Shown in pieces: positions 18,904 to 27,834 of a stretch of 64,000 nucleotides of DNA. Each line of letters opens with the position of its first letter. Position 1 is the first letter of the stretch. Under the pieces are notes generated by a model. It saw nothing but the letters and a program-made list of their open reading frames with translations. It was not told the origin of the DNA and did no database searches. The stretch is from Rhodospirillales bacterium (GTDB lineage Bacteria; Pseudomonadota; Alphaproteobacteria; Rhodospirillales; Rhodospirillaceae): positions 62,001 through 126,000 of the forward strand of contig JANQEW010000020.1 in NCBI GenBank assembly GCA_028278135.1. Direction: 5' to 3'. The translations under genes were made by a program, and so were the position numbers.

Positions 18904-20742
18904 TCAGTGGCGCTGCTCTTCAAACAGAGAAAGAAGCTGTTTCATCATTGTGCCGCCTAGTTCCTCAGCGTTCATGATGGCAACAGCCCGCCGGTAATAG
19001 CGAGTCACATCATGACCAATACCAATTGCAACAAGTTCTACGGGAGAGTGATTCTCAATCCAAGAGATCACTTCACGCAGATGCCGTTCCAGGTAGTTAC
19101 CAGGGTTGACAGAAAGCGTGGAATCATCCACAGGAGCCCCATCTGATATGACCATCAAGATGCGCCGCTTTTCATAGCGTGCCGTGAGGCGATCATGTGC
19201 CCACAACAAGGCTTCGCCGTCGATGTTCTCTTTCAGAAGGCTTTCGCGCAGCATTAAGCCAAGATTTTTACGTGCCCGTCGCCATGGTGTGTCAGCCGAT
19301 TTATAGATAACATGCTGCAAATCGTTGAGGCGACCTGGACGAGGAGGCTGATTGTCGCGGATCCATAATTCACGGAGGTGTCCCCCTTTCCAGGCCCGAG
19401 TGGTAAAACCGAGGACTTCAACATTGACGCCACAGCGCTCTAGGGTACGGGCGAGAATGTCAGCACTCATAGCGGCTACAGTAATGGGTCGTCCGCGCAT
19501 GGAGCCTGAATTATCAATCAGCAAAGTCACCACTGTATCGAGGTAATCAATTGCCCGTTCACGCTTGAAGGAAAGGACATGAAGAGGATTGGCGACGATG
19601 CGGGCAAGCCTGCCAGAATCAAGCTGACCGTCTTCCTGATCAAACTCCCATGTTCGAATCTGCCTGGCTAAGAGACGGCGTTGTAGGCGATGAGCCAGCC
19701 GACTCACGCTCACGACACCCTGGAGGCGCGCTAGCTGTCTGTCAAGTTCCGCTCGCAGCTGCATGAGCTCGTCTGCAAGACAGAGCCTGCTCGCCTCTAC
19801 TATGCGGTCAAATCTTGTCGAATAAGCATGATACCAAGTCAGATTCCTGGCTTCAAGACTTGATTCCCCGTTCCCATGCGAGATCCCATGCGAGACGCCG
19901 AGTTTCTCATCACTACGCGGCCTCTCCCTCGGCGCAGTAAAGGTTGGCTCTAAGGTTGGCTCTGCAGGCCCGTAAGCTTCCCCCCTCGCGGCATCCCCTA
20001 CCGCAGGTTGGCTCTTCTCCGTCTGATCCAAGAGCGTGTCTGCCTGTGACTGATCCGGTGGCTGCTCTTGCTCCCTGCTGACATCCCTTGACTCTGCCTG
20101 CACATCTTCCAAGCCGAGGGTGGCGATGAATTGTCGAACCCTGATGGCGAAGGCCTTCTGATCCTCAACATGTCGACGCAACTCCACCAGAGAAGCGGCC
20201 GCCTCGTTGTCAAGATGCTGGCGCCAAAGCCTGGCGGCGTGATGAGCGGCAGGGAATGCTTGTAAGCCAGTCAACTCTTCCAGAGCGAGCATCCGGAGGG
20301 CTTCCTCTATGGGCACATCTTCCGCCCGTATGGCATGCTGATAACCTTTCTGCTGACAATTTTGCTCATAAATTGTCAATATATTGAGAGCGATGCCCGT
20401 AAATTTATTTATCCCGAGTGTCTCAACCCGCACATGCTCGATCGCATCATAGATTGACTGCGCGGGCAACGTTAGAGGTTGATATAAACTGTGCACACTA
20501 GCGTCGTGATAACGCAACTTCAACGCAATGGCATCAGCCGTACCACGCAGCCTTAGCTTTGTTCTCCTATCTGTTAGACTTTTTGAAAGTGGCATCTGCA
20601 GACAGACGTTGATATTATTAGTGATTTTAGTATCATAGGATACAACAATATCACCACGTTGAGCGACGGCACGCACGGCTGCGGCCGTCGCTCGCTTGAA
20701 TGTTTCGACAAGTCCAGCTTCGCTAGACGGCCCGTTAAACAC
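18904..20742 (-). CDS. cobT: Cobaltochelatase subunit CobT-like (VWA domain)
   Basis: With CobS and CobN it inserts cobalt into hydrogenobyrinic acid diamide. 612 residues, GTG start with AGGAG 9 nt upstream. The N-terminal CobT domain covers about 1-220, then an acidic, Gln-rich linker (about 220-300). The C-terminal half has the von Willebrand A domain with the MIDAS motif [10 protein letters not shown] near residue 412 and [13 protein letters not shown]. The linker holds two separate in-frame 12-bp tandem duplications. cobS lies 94 bp upstream. Relatives often keep CobS/CobT without the rest of the cobalamin pathway, so the real substrate here is uncertain; no cobN is seen. Confidence 0.9.
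   Translation of the reverse strand: MFNGPSSEAGLVETFKRATAAAVRAVAQRGDIVVSYDTKITNNINVCLQMPLSKSLTDRRTKLRLRGTADAIALKLRYHDASVHSLYQPLTLPAQSIYDAIEHVRVETLGINKFTGIALNILTIYEQNCQQKGYQHAIRAEDVPIEEALRMLALEELTGLQAFPAAHHAARLWRQHLDNEAAASLVELRRHVEDQKAFAIRVRQFIATLGLEDVQAESRDVSREQEQPPDQSQADTLLDQTEKSQPAVGDAARGEAYGPAEPTLEPTFTAPRERPRSDEKLGVSHGISHGNGESSLEARNLTWYHAYSTRFDRIVEASRLCLADELMQLRAELDRQLARLQGVVSVSRLAHRLQRRLLARQIRTWEFDQEDGQLDSGRLARIVANPLHVLSFKRERAIDYLDTVVTLLIDNSGSMRGRPITVAAMSADILARTLERCGVNVEVLGFTTRAWKGGHLRELWIRDNQPPRPGRLNDLQHVIYKSADTPWRRARKNLGLMLRESLLKENIDGEALLWAHDRLTARYEKRRILMVISDGAPVDDSTLSVNPGNYLERHLREVISWIENHSPVELVAIGIGHDVTRYYRRAVAIMNAEELGGTMMKQLLSLFEEQRH
19872..19895 (-). repeat. 12-bp in-frame tandem duplication in the cobT linker
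   Basis: tcccatgcgaga at 19872-19883 and 19884-19895 gives the repeated protein segment SHGI-SHGN. Confidence 0.92.
19940..19963 (-). repeat. Second 12-bp in-frame tandem duplication in the cobT linker
   Basis: aaggttggctct at 19940-19951 and 19952-19963 encodes the repeated AEPT-LEPT segment, about 45 bp from the other duplication. Confidence 0.92.
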
Positions 20743-20836
20743 GAACTACACTCCTGAAGCCTGAAGAGCGTCCAAGGAGCACAGACACACTGTGTCCCCA
20801 GGAATTACCCACTTCTCTGTTTCTCCAGGAAACGGA

Positions 20837-21856
20837 TCAGCGGATTCTCGTTGGATTTTCTTCTTCTAAATCGTGACCAAAACAGCGCTGGTAGTATTCC
20901 GCAACCACTGGCCGTTCTGTTTCATCGCACCGGTTGAGAAATGTCACTCTGAATGAATAAGCAATGTCTTGGAATATAGTGTTATTTTCAGCCCAGGTCA
21001 ACACCGTGCGCGGGCTCATGACCGTTGAGATATCACCACACATAAATCCATTGCGAGTCATCTCTGCCACAGAAACCATAGCTGCGACCTGTTCACGCAA
21101 ACCAGTTTGGTTGTATTCTGGCAGCTTGGAAAGAATGATTTGCACTTCCTCTTCATGCTCGAGATAATTAAGTGTTGCTATGATATTCCAACGATCCATC
21201 TGCCCTTGATTAATTTGATTCGTACCATGATACAGTCCAGTCGTATCCCCTAAGCCAATCGTGTTAGTCGTTGCAAACAATCGGAAAGATGGATGTGGGT
21301 GGATGACACTGTTCTGATCTAATAATGTTAACTTGCCCTCCACTTCTAGCACGCGCTGAATCACAAACATCACATCTGGGCGGCCCGCATCATATTCATC
21401 AAACACGAGAGTCATGGGCTGCTGCAAAGCCCATGGCAAAATGCCAGCGCGAAATTCAGTCACCTGGCGCCCATCTCGTAGAACAATGGCATCCCTGCCG
21501 ATCAGATCGATTCGACTCACATGACTATCCAGATTCACACGGATGCAGGGCCAGTTGATCCGGGCCGCCACTTGCTCAATATGCGTAGACTTACCCGTTC
21601 CATGGTATCCTTGGAGCATTACTCTCCGATTGTGCGAAAATCCAGCTAATATTGCTATAGTTGTATAATGGTCAAACCGGTATGTCTCGTCAATCTCTGG
21701 CACGAATGTGCTACTCTTACTGAAGGCCGGAACTTCCAGATCAGTTTCCAGGCCAAAGACCTGTCTGACGGAAATGCTGATGTCTGGTCGTTCCAGAGGA
21801 TGACAGGTCGTATCACTGGGCCCTAATGGGTCGCGTGTCATAGACGAAGAATGCAT
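20837..21856 (-). CDS. cobS: Cobaltochelatase subunit CobS-like AAA+ ATPase
   Basis: MoxR-type ATPase partner of CobT. Start chosen at ATG 21856 (MHSSSMTRDPLGPSDTTCHP), with GAGGATTC upstream; ~339 residues. The N-terminal CobS signature is PDISISVRQVFGLETDLEVP. Walker A is GYHGTGKSTHIEQVAARINW, Walker B LVFDEYDAG, then sensor 1 RLFATTNTIGLGDTTGLYHG and the arginine-finger region MDRWNIIATLNYL. It lies directly between the J-domain gene and cobT, a conserved alphaproteobacterial arrangement. Codons at 21160-21260 are AT-rich. Confidence 0.93.
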   Translation of the reverse strand: MHSSSMTRDPLGPSDTTCHPLERPDISISVRQVFGLETDLEVPAFSKSSTFVPEIDETYRFDHYTTIAILAGFSHNRRVMLQGYHGTGKSTHIEQVAARINWPCIRVNLDSHVSRIDLIGRDAIVLRDGRQVTEFRAGILPWALQQPMTLVFDEYDAGRPDVMFVIQRVLEVEGKLTLLDQNSVIHPHPSFRLFATTNTIGLGDTTGLYHGTNQINQGQMDRWNIIATLNYLEHEEEVQIILSKLPEYNQTGLREQVAAMVSVAEMTRNGFMCGDISTVMSPRTVLTWAENNTIFQDIAYSFRVTFLNRCDETERPVVAEYYQRCFGHDLEEENPTRIR

Positions 21857-21923
21857 GATGAACGAATCCTCTGTGAAGATCATCAGACGACGAACAACAC
21901 TCCACTCGTTCCCTCCAGTACAC

Positions 21924-22490
21924 TTAAGCCCCCAAGCTCTTCATAAGAGTTTTATACGCCTCTATGATAACTTTTAATTGTTCTTCTCTTGTTCTGTCTC
22001 CGCCATGGACATCTGGATGAAAGCGCTTAACCAATTCCTTATAACGGGCCTTGACAGCAGTTTTTGTCACAGGGGGCTGGAGTTCCATTGCCCGAATCGC
22101 CCACTCCTCTGGAGTTTCTATTTTGAGATGCTTTTTGGAAAAACTATTGTACTTTTTCGTATAGAATGTCTCGACTCTTCTTAACAAAACGACATGGTTA
22201 TACAACCTGTCATCCATGATATTCAGCGGCCATGTAGGGCGCCGCCATACAACATCCTCACGGAGATGAAACTCTATCTCAAAAATTGTCATACCTCTAT
22301 AGAAATCCCATGAAAGATTGTAATCTCGAACATGATCGAGACAGAACCAGTAGTATGCGTTGCTGGACCGTGAGCGCGGGGCCCGGTATTCACCTGTCCG
22401 TGTACAAGCGGGATGATCGCACGATCTTCCCTGTGGCTTTTTTGCCTGCCTGACCGTTTCTTGCTGTCGTCTATGATTCCTCTTACCCAT
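21924..22490 (-). CDS. DnaJ-domain protein of the cobS-linked family
   Basis: 188 residues. The N-terminal part has a Cys/His cluster (CDHPACTRTGEYRAPRSR, then YYWFCLDHVRDYNLSWDFYR). The C-terminal ~60 residues are a J domain (VTKTAVKARYKELVKRFHPD, with the HPD triad, then REEQLKVIIEAYKTLMKS) that would stimulate an Hsp70 ATPase. This architecture beside cobS recurs in alphaproteobacteria. The client is unknown, but the neighbourhood suggests a role with the CobS/CobT machine. In relatives bolA is often the next gene on the other strand; here it is absent. Confidence 0.87.
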   Translation of the reverse strand: MGKRNHRRQQETVRQAKKPQGRSCDHPACTRTGEYRAPRSRSSNAYYWFCLDHVRDYNLSWDFYRGMTIFEIEFHLREDVVWRRPTWPLNIMDDRLYNHVVLLRRVETFYTKKYNSFSKKHLKIETPEEWAIRAMELQPPVTKTAVKARYKELVKRFHPDVHGGDRTREEQLKVIIEAYKTLMKSLGA

Positions 22491-22523
22491 GAACTCATGC
22501 TATGCTAGTCACAATGAGCTTGC

Positions 22524-22568
22524 AATGTCTCTAATCTCTAAAATGTCTCTAATGTCTCTAATGTCTCT
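22524..22568. repeat. 9-bp units in tandem, spacer before the NDUFS4-like gene
   Basis: aatgtctct occurs three times in direct succession (22542-22568) and once more at 22524-22532, with a partial copy between. The rest of 22491-22718 shows no gene. Confidence 0.92.
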
Positions 22569-22718
22569 TCTGACAATCCACTTCCCCTTGGCATGGTGAC
22601 ACCACTGGACTCCACATGAATTTCTTTCTGTCTGTGTTGAAGAAACATGGACGTTCCATGTATAACTCATACCCCGTATCCCGTATCGAGATCATGCTCT
22701 TGCAAGAGGAGGCGGCGT

Positions 22719-23012
22719 GTGCATGTTCGTATCTATAGGCCAGCACGGAGCGCCATGCAGGCAGGACGCGGCCGCAGCAAGCGTTGGGTGGTAGAATTTG
22801 AACCGCAGTCCTCCAAGCAGATAGACCCGCTTATGGGTTGGACTGGTGGGACTGACACAGCCTGTCAAGTGTGTCTTCTTTTTGACAGCAGGGCCGGGGC
22901 AGTGAGTTATGCCCAGCGCCACGGCTATGCCTTCACAATAGCTGAGCCACATGAACGACCCTTCCGCCCTAAAAGTTATGCTGACAATTTTCGCACTGAC
23001 CGTCTGTACTGA
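22719..23012 (+). CDS. NADH dehydrogenase accessory subunit, NDUFS4-like (18 kDa)
   Basis: Accessory subunit of respiratory complex I at the inner membrane, found in alphaproteobacteria and mitochondria. Start set at GTG 22719, because AGAGGAGG lies 6 nt upstream and the family match begins at VRIYRPARSAMQAGRGRSKR; 97 residues. Conserved blocks: WVVEFEPQSSKQIDPLMGWT, then AVSYAQRHGYAFTIAEPHER, ending RPKSYADNFRTDRLY. An in-frame opening to 22647 lacks family resemblance. It lies directly upstream of the tRNA-Arg gene. Confidence 0.92.
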   Translation: MHVRIYRPARSAMQAGRGRSKRWVVEFEPQSSKQIDPLMGWTGGTDTACQVCLLFDSRAGAVSYAQRHGYAFTIAEPHERPFRPKSYADNFRTDRLY

Positions 23013-23066
23013 CACGAGAGCATCCTTTGAGGCGGCTGGCGGACTTTGACGAAAATGAGCCTGGAT

Positions 23067-23143
23067 GCGCCCTTAGCTCAGCCGGATAGAGCAACTGCCT
23101 TCTAAGCTGTAGGTCGCTGGTTCGAATCCAGCAGGGCGCCCCA
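23067..23143 (+). tRNA. tRNA-Arg, anticodon UCU
   Basis: A 77-nt cloverleaf with CCA encoded. Acceptor arms GCGCCCT and AGGGCGC, D stem GCTC/GAGC, anticodon loop CTTCTAA (anticodon TCT, reads AGA), and the T arm with GGTTCGAATCC. The anticodon stem ACTGC/GCTGT has one T-T mismatch in the third pair. Confidence 0.97.
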
Positions 23144-23514
23144 ATTTTCCCCCAGAGGAATGTCCCCTGCCTACGAGAATGGCGAGACGCGTGAGTCTCA
23201 CTCGACGCGGCAAAGGATGAACGATATTTGAGGGAAGAGGATCAAATTCTGGCCATGTCCACGCCTGAAACTCATGGAGCACGAGAGTCGCCGAATCGGT
23301 ATCTGTCGCACCGCCTCCTGCATCAGACTCAGTGTATGGGCTTTTGAGCCGGCAATAGTGGCCATTTGAGAAAGTGTGCCCGTGGAATCATTGTGCTCTC
23401 AACCTTGAGGACGTGAGTGGTCCGTTCTGGGGCCCGCTACAAATTTTCTGCTCACAGGCCACAGTCAAGAAAAGTCACAAAGTCCCAGGAGAGTGAAAAC
23501 AGGAGTGAGAACAG
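23144..23514. other. Intergenic tRNA-Arg to aroK (about 370 bp), no gene recognised
   Basis: Both strands have short open stretches (minus strand HEFQAWTWPEFDPLPSNIVH; another frame QMATIAGSKAHTLSLMQEAV) with gene-like composition, but no family could be named. xerD is a common neighbour of aroK in relatives, yet I find no tyrosine-recombinase motif. No integrase or duplicated tRNA end was found, so there is no sign of an attachment site. Confidence 0.5.
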
Positions 23515-24123
23515 ATGGGTACAGAGGGTCTGCCTAGAGATTGCCAAGAGGATGATAAAACACGCCTGTTATTGCATTTGCCGCGGACAGTAGTCATGAT
23601 TGGTATGATGGGTGTTGGTAAGACTGTCATTGGTCAGAGACTGGCTGCTCGCTTTCAGGTGCCTTTTTTCGATTCGGACGCTGCCGTAGAGGCTTTATCT
23701 GGGTGTACTGTCTGCGATTTTTTCGCCCGTTATGGAGAGAAAGCTTTCCGTGAGAAAGAACGGCTGATTATTTTTCAGCTTATGAATAATAATGTATGTA
23801 TCATTTCTACTGGAGGTGGTGCATTTATGGACCAGCAGACTCGGGCCATGATAAGGGCTCAGGCTGTATCGGTGTGGCTCAAGGCAAGCCTGGACCTTTT
23901 AGTCTGCCGGACCACGGGCCGCATGTCTAGTCCTCGTCCTCTCTTGCTGCAAGGAAACCCACGTACCGTACTTGATCGTCTTTTAAAAGAAAGATCTCCA
24001 GTATATGCTACTGCAGATATTACTATCGAGTCTACAGACGGGTCATGTGAGAGGACGGTCGAATGCGTGGCAACCGCACTTGCGGACCATTTTGACTCTG
24101 TCTCTGTGAAAGCGGCGTCATGA
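23515..24123 (+). CDS. aroK: Shikimate kinase
   Basis: Phosphorylates shikimate in the pathway to chorismate. 202 residues, ATG preceded by CAGGAG. Walker A MIGMMGVGKTVIGQRLA at about residue 37, the shikimate-binding Asp in FFDSDAAVEALSG, Arg in FREKERLI, the GGG motif in STGGGAFM, and the lid Arg region RPLL. The stop codon overlaps the aroB start by ATGA; aroK-aroB pairing is standard. Confidence 0.95.
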   Translation: MGTEGLPRDCQEDDKTRLLLHLPRTVVMIGMMGVGKTVIGQRLAARFQVPFFDSDAAVEALSGCTVCDFFARYGEKAFREKERLIIFQLMNNNVCIISTGGGAFMDQQTRAMIRAQAVSVWLKASLDLLVCRTTGRMSSPRPLLLQGNPRTVLDRLLKERSPVYATADITIESTDGSCERTVECVATALADHFDSVSVKAAS

Positions 24124-25250
24124 CGATTCCTCCGCACAGCGAGGAAACATCACTTTTGATTCCGCTAGGTCCTCGCAGCTATAGGCTTCATATTGGTGCT
24201 GGTCTCGTTGATCGGGCCGGCGTGCTGGTGGCGCCTCTTCTCAAGCAGAAGAGAGTGTTTGTGATTAGTGATTCTCATGTTGCACCGCTATATTTAGAGC
24301 GATTACAATTTTCTCTTTCTCAAGAAAATATTAATTCTTCTTATATTATTTTACCATCTGGAGAACAGACAAAGAGCTTTACTATTTTGGAAAAACTCCT
24401 GGATATCCTCCTCGCTGCTCGTTGCGAACGCCGCACCGCCCTAGTCGCTCTGGGCGGTGGAGTCATAGGGGATCTGACAGGTTTCGCTGCAGCAATCTTG
24501 CTACGTGGAATTGATATAATACAAATACCTACTACCCTTCTTGCGCAGGTTGACAGTGCAATTGGAGGTAAAACTGGCCTTAACACAACCTATGGAAAGA
24601 ATCTCATAGGGGCGTTTTATCAACCTAAAATTGTAATAGTTGACATTACCACCCTTGCAACACTGCCTGTCCGTGAAATCAGGGCTGGTTATGCCGAAGT
24701 GGTCAAATACAGCTGTATTGATTCACAATCTTTCTTCAATTGGCTGGAGATTCATGGTTTACAGCTACTTGAGGGTGATATCTCTGCGCGTCACTATGCC
24801 GTCAGGATGAGCTGTGCGGCGAAGGCACGGCTCGTCTCTGACGACGAGCGAGAGAATGGCCCCCGTGCTCTACTGAATCTCGGTCATACCTTTGGGCATG
24901 CACTAGAGGTTGAAACGGGATTTGGAGCAGAGCTGCGACATGGGGAGGCCGTGTCAGTTGGCATGGTGCTCGCTTTTGATCTGTCCGTGCGACTGGGTCT
25001 GTGCCCGGCCGCAGAGGCAGAGCGTTTGCGTAGTCATCTGACAGCGGTCGGCTTACCTGTCACCATACGTCAAGTGCTTGCGCTTCCCCCGGAACCTGCC
25101 CGTCTTTTGGCTCACATGGCCCGGGATAAGAAGGTGCATGACGGACGCATGACGTTCGTCCTGGCCCGTGGCATTGGACGTTCTTTTCTTAACCGCACTG
25201 TGGAAAAGGATCAGGTTCTAGCAGTGCTGGCAGATTCTGCCGGGATCTGA
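24120..25250 (+). CDS. aroB: 3-dehydroquinate synthase
   Basis: Cyclises DAHP to 3-dehydroquinate, using NAD and a metal ion. 376 residues. NAD-binding ALGGGVIGDLTGFAAAILL, substrate region PTTLLAQVDSAIGGKTGLN, metal ligands in GYAEVVKYS, LNLGHTFGHALEVETGF and RHGEAVSVGM. It overlaps aroK and is translationally coupled to it. The segment 24290-24360 is sharply AT-rich, with A/T-ending codons, although the protein stays conserved. Just after the stop lies a copy of a piece of the downstream gene (see repeat at 25256). Confidence 0.96.
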   Translation: MTIPPHSEETSLLIPLGPRSYRLHIGAGLVDRAGVLVAPLLKQKRVFVISDSHVAPLYLERLQFSLSQENINSSYIILPSGEQTKSFTILEKLLDILLAARCERRTALVALGGGVIGDLTGFAAAILLRGIDIIQIPTTLLAQVDSAIGGKTGLNTTYGKNLIGAFYQPKIVIVDITTLATLPVREIRAGYAEVVKYSCIDSQSFFNWLEIHGLQLLEGDISARHYAVRMSCAAKARLVSDDERENGPRALLNLGHTFGHALEVETGFGAELRHGEAVSVGMVLAFDLSVRLGLCPAAEAERLRSHLTAVGLPVTIRQVLALPPEPARLLAHMARDKKVHDGRMTFVLARGIGRSFLNRTVEKDQVLAVLADSAGI

Positions 25251-25255
25251 GTCGC

Positions 25256-25287
25256 CGCAACTCTGGTCATGACTCTAATCATCGTCA
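25256..25287 (+). repeat. 32-bp copy of an internal part of the next gene
   Basis: This spacer segment (beginning cgcaactctggtcatgactc) matches 25626-25657, inside the CNNM gene, at 31 of 32 bases on the same strand. The difference is a at 25277 against c at 25647. The copies are 370 bp apart. Confidence 0.95.
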
Positions 25288-25356
25288 CTTTGTCACTTTC
25301 AAGGAGGGCGGGGAAAAAACGGTGAGAGCATCAGGGGTCAAAGAGCAACAAGGGCT

Positions 25357-26646
25357 ATGATCTCGGGCATCATCATCCTGCTGCTGTTGGTTTTATCGGC
25401 TTTCTTCTCAGGAGCAGAGACAGCTCTGACGGCACACAGTCAGCCGCTGATGCACCAATTGGCCCGTCAGGGCAACACACGGGCCGCGCGTGTCAACTGG
25501 CTGTTTGCTGCCCGTGAGCAGTTGATCGGAGCGATCCTGATCGGCAACAACTTAGTCAACGTGTTATCATCTGCCCTAGCTACCAGTGTTTTCATTACCT
25601 TGTTCGGCGAGGCTGGCATTGCCTACGCAACTCTGGTCATGACTCTCATCATCGTCATATTCTCTGAAATATTGCCGAAAACTTTTGCTCTGCGCCATGC
25701 TAATCGTACTGCTCTTGCTATGGCCTCGCTGGCCCACATTATGGTTGCTATCCTGAAGCCAGCTGTCGTCCTGGTACATTGGCTGGTGGCTGGAATGCTC
25801 AAGCTGTTTGGTAACTCTCGCACTCCTGAAGGTGATCCCGCGCTGCGCTTGGCGGAATTGCGTGGTGCTATTGACCTCCACAGTGGGCACAAGATTCGCC
25901 ATGAACGGAACATGTTACGTAATGTTCTCGATCTGGCTGAAGTGACAGTGGGTGAGATTATGACTCATCGACGTCAAATGGTATCTATTGATGCAGATCA
26001 GCCACCTTCTGTGGTTGTTGAACAAGTCCTCACAAGTCCATATACTCGTATCCCCTTGTGGCGTGGCAGATCGGACAATATCGTTGGGGTGCTTCATGCC
26101 AAGGCTCTTCTGAGAATCGTACAAGTCCACAAGGGCAATTTAGACAAGCTTGATATGGTAACAGCGGTTTGTCCGCCGTGGTTTGTCCCTGATTCCACAG
26201 CTCTGCATGATCAACTGCAGGCCTTTCGCGAGAGGCACGAGCATTTTGCGCTTGTTGTCGACGAGTACGGAAGTATTCTGGGTGTCGTCACACTTGAGGA
26301 CATCCTAGAAGAAATCGTCGGCGATATCGCGGATGAACATGACATTGCTGCGGCAGGTGTGCGCCAACAACCAGATGGATCCTACCTGATAGGTGGTAAC
26401 GTGACTCTGCGGGATCTGAATCGGCAGTTTGAGTGGAACTTGCCGGACGAGGAAGCCGCGACCATCGCTGGTCTCGTCCTCCATGAAGCGCGCTGTATAC
26501 CAGAGCCTAGCCAAGTTTTCACATTCCATGGCTTCCACTTCGAAATTATGCGTCGTCACCGGCATCAAATAACCACAGTGCGTGTCACGCCTGTCGCCAA
26601 CACACGAGAGAGATTCTCAATAGAATTATCCCATCCTCTTCCTTAA
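25357..26646 (+). CDS. CNNM/CBS-domain transporter (HlyC/CorC family)
   Basis: Predicted inner-membrane divalent-cation (magnesium/cobalt) transporter. 429 residues. The N-terminal CNNM domain has hydrophobic segments at about 1-20, 55-80, 88-110 and 125-150, with SAFFSGAETALTAHSQPLMH and SEILPKTFALRHANR typical of the family. Then come two CBS domains (about 205-330: MTHRRQMVSIDADQ, FALVVDEYGSILGVVTLEDI). The C-terminal CorC-HlyC domain is at about 345-425 (GGNVTLRDLNRQFEWNLPDE). It follows aroB in the same direction after 106 bp, as in many relatives. Confidence 0.92.
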   Translation: MISGIIILLLLVLSAFFSGAETALTAHSQPLMHQLARQGNTRAARVNWLFAAREQLIGAILIGNNLVNVLSSALATSVFITLFGEAGIAYATLVMTLIIVIFSEILPKTFALRHANRTALAMASLAHIMVAILKPAVVLVHWLVAGMLKLFGNSRTPEGDPALRLAELRGAIDLHSGHKIRHERNMLRNVLDLAEVTVGEIMTHRRQMVSIDADQPPSVVVEQVLTSPYTRIPLWRGRSDNIVGVLHAKALLRIVQVHKGNLDKLDMVTAVCPPWFVPDSTALHDQLQAFRERHEHFALVVDEYGSILGVVTLEDILEEIVGDIADEHDIAAAGVRQQPDGSYLIGGNVTLRDLNRQFEWNLPDEEAATIAGLVLHEARCIPEPSQVFTFHGFHFEIMRRHRHQITTVRVTPVANTRERFSIELSHPLP

Positions 26647-27011
26647 AATATTTGGATGTAAAATTCTTAGAAATACGCTCATTTTAGTATATTTTTTTAT
26701 AAATATTAATTTATTATTGAAAATTGATCTTTTAAACAACTAATAATTAAAAACAGTGACCCACTGTCTGCCCACCCCCTCAAAGGCCGCCTGTGCGGGG
26801 TGTCGGGCAGACAACGGCGAGAAAATATCTGACAGATAGAAAATTTCTGCATTTTGTTATGACATTTACGAAATTTGATTGCAGTGGTGTGCCCCTGAGG
26901 GCCGCCTCCAGATAAGGCTAAAAAATTCAAGATGGATTTTCCGAGAATCAAAATAGTCATAAATGATGCAGCACGTCGCCTGCGGGCAGAGAGTGACGAT
27001 GGGGCCGCACG
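26647..27011. other. Intergenic CNNM to glycosyltransferase (365 bp), no gene
   Basis: 26640-26760 is very AT-rich. 26766-26812 folds into a strong hairpin (separate entry). The motif ggccgcct occurs in its loop region (26785-26792) and again near 26899, each preceded by a C-rich run. No protein-like frame was recognised. Confidence 0.5.
26766..26812. other. Strong stem-loop of unknown role
   Basis: Arms gtctgccc (26766-26773) and gggcagac (26805-26812) pair perfectly. An inner helix acccc (26774-26778) with ggggt (26797-26801) continues it after a 3-nt bulge, leaving an 18-nt loop. It could be a terminator without T-run for the CNNM gene, or a structured RNA. Confidence 0.5.
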
Positions 27012-27824
27012 ATGACAATCGTGCCCTCGCGGACAATCGTGCCCTCGCGGGTTTCCTGCCCCAAGACAGATCTCATTACGCTGTCTGTGTTGGTTGTTGT
27101 TCACAATGAAGAACGTCATTTAGCTGAATGTTTAGCAGGATTACGCTTTGCAGATGAAATCGTTGTCCTGCTCGATCAGTGTCACGACCACTCGAAAGCA
27201 ATCGCCTGTACATTCACAGATCGTCTGGTTGAAGGTGTTTGGCCCCTTGAAGGGGAGCGCCGTAACGCCGGTATCTCGGTCTGTCGAGGCCGCTGGATTG
27301 TTGAGATTGATGCGGACGAGCGTGTCGACCATTCCCTGGCCCAGGAGATTCGCACGGTGATCGCCAGTACCAATCACGATATTCATCATATTCCAGTCGA
27401 TCACTATATCGGCGATCGGTTAGTGCGTCATGGCTGGGGTGCCTATCTTGGGAGAATGTCTTATCCTGGGTTATTTCGGAAAGGAGCGAAGGTATGGGGA
27501 CCGCAGCGTGTGCATCCAAATGTTATTTTGATTGGTAATAGTGGAAAGTCTCTAGAGTCTCGACTGAAACATTATATCGATAGCGACATATCCGATATGA
27601 TTCATCGAGTTGATCGTTATAGTTGTTTACATGCGTATGACTTACGTCAAAAAAATAATAAAGAAAGATTCTCTACTAATTTACGGCGTTTTTTCTCGCG
27701 CTTTTTTAAGTGCTATGTTCTTCGTCGGGGCTATAGGGAGGGAAAATACGGCTTTCTGCTTGCTCTATTCGCTGGACTCTATCCACTCTTGTCATATCTG
27801 AAAGCAACTCTGGAAGACGAGTGA
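27012..27824 (+). CDS. Glycosyltransferase family 2, WaaE/KdtX-like
   Basis: Probably adds a sugar to lipid A core or a surface polysaccharide, at the cytosolic face of the inner membrane. 270 residues. The GT2 fold starts at LSVLVVVHNEERHLAECLAG, with EIVVLLDQCHDHS and the DXD-like motif VEIDADERV at about residue 97. ERRNAGISVCRGRWIVEID is typical of the WaaE group. A hydrophobic C-terminal patch (FLLALFAGLYPLLSYL) may anchor it. The first 13 codons contain an in-frame 18-bp tandem duplication (TIVPSR twice), so the true N-terminus could be later. The stop lies in a 10-bp-period duplication. Confidence 0.85.
   Translation: MTIVPSRTIVPSRVSCPKTDLITLSVLVVVHNEERHLAECLAGLRFADEIVVLLDQCHDHSKAIACTFTDRLVEGVWPLEGERRNAGISVCRGRWIVEIDADERVDHSLAQEIRTVIASTNHDIHHIPVDHYIGDRLVRHGWGAYLGRMSYPGLFRKGAKVWGPQRVHPNVILIGNSGKSLESRLKHYIDSDISDMIHRVDRYSCLHAYDLRQKNNKERFSTNLRRFFSRFFKCYVLRRGYREGKYGFLLALFAGLYPLLSYLKATLEDE
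27015..27050 (+). repeat. 18-bp in-frame tandem duplication at the GT2 N-terminus
   Basis: acaatcgtgccctcgcgg at 27015-27032 and 27033-27050, no mismatch, starting at the second codon. It encodes TIVPSR-TIVPSR. Confidence 0.96.
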
Positions 27825-27834
27825 GAACGAGTGA
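27817..27834 (+). repeat. Tandem duplication (period 10) over the GT2 stop codon
   Basis: acgagtga at 27817-27824 (ending in the stop TGA) and again at 27827-27834. The second TGA is out of frame. Confidence 0.8.

Noticed and set aside
22524-22568. Repeat cluster as a CRISPR array
   Set aside because: The 9-bp units are in direct contact with no spacers, and no cas gene is in the window.
23073-23282. Minus-strand open frame ending in AGFEPATYSLEGSCSIRLS
   Set aside because: It runs antisense through the tRNA-Arg gene; this peptide is a well-known artefact of translating tRNA genes.
23067-23514. Integration site at the tRNA-Arg 3' end
   Set aside because: No integrase gene and no duplicated tRNA end were found downstream.
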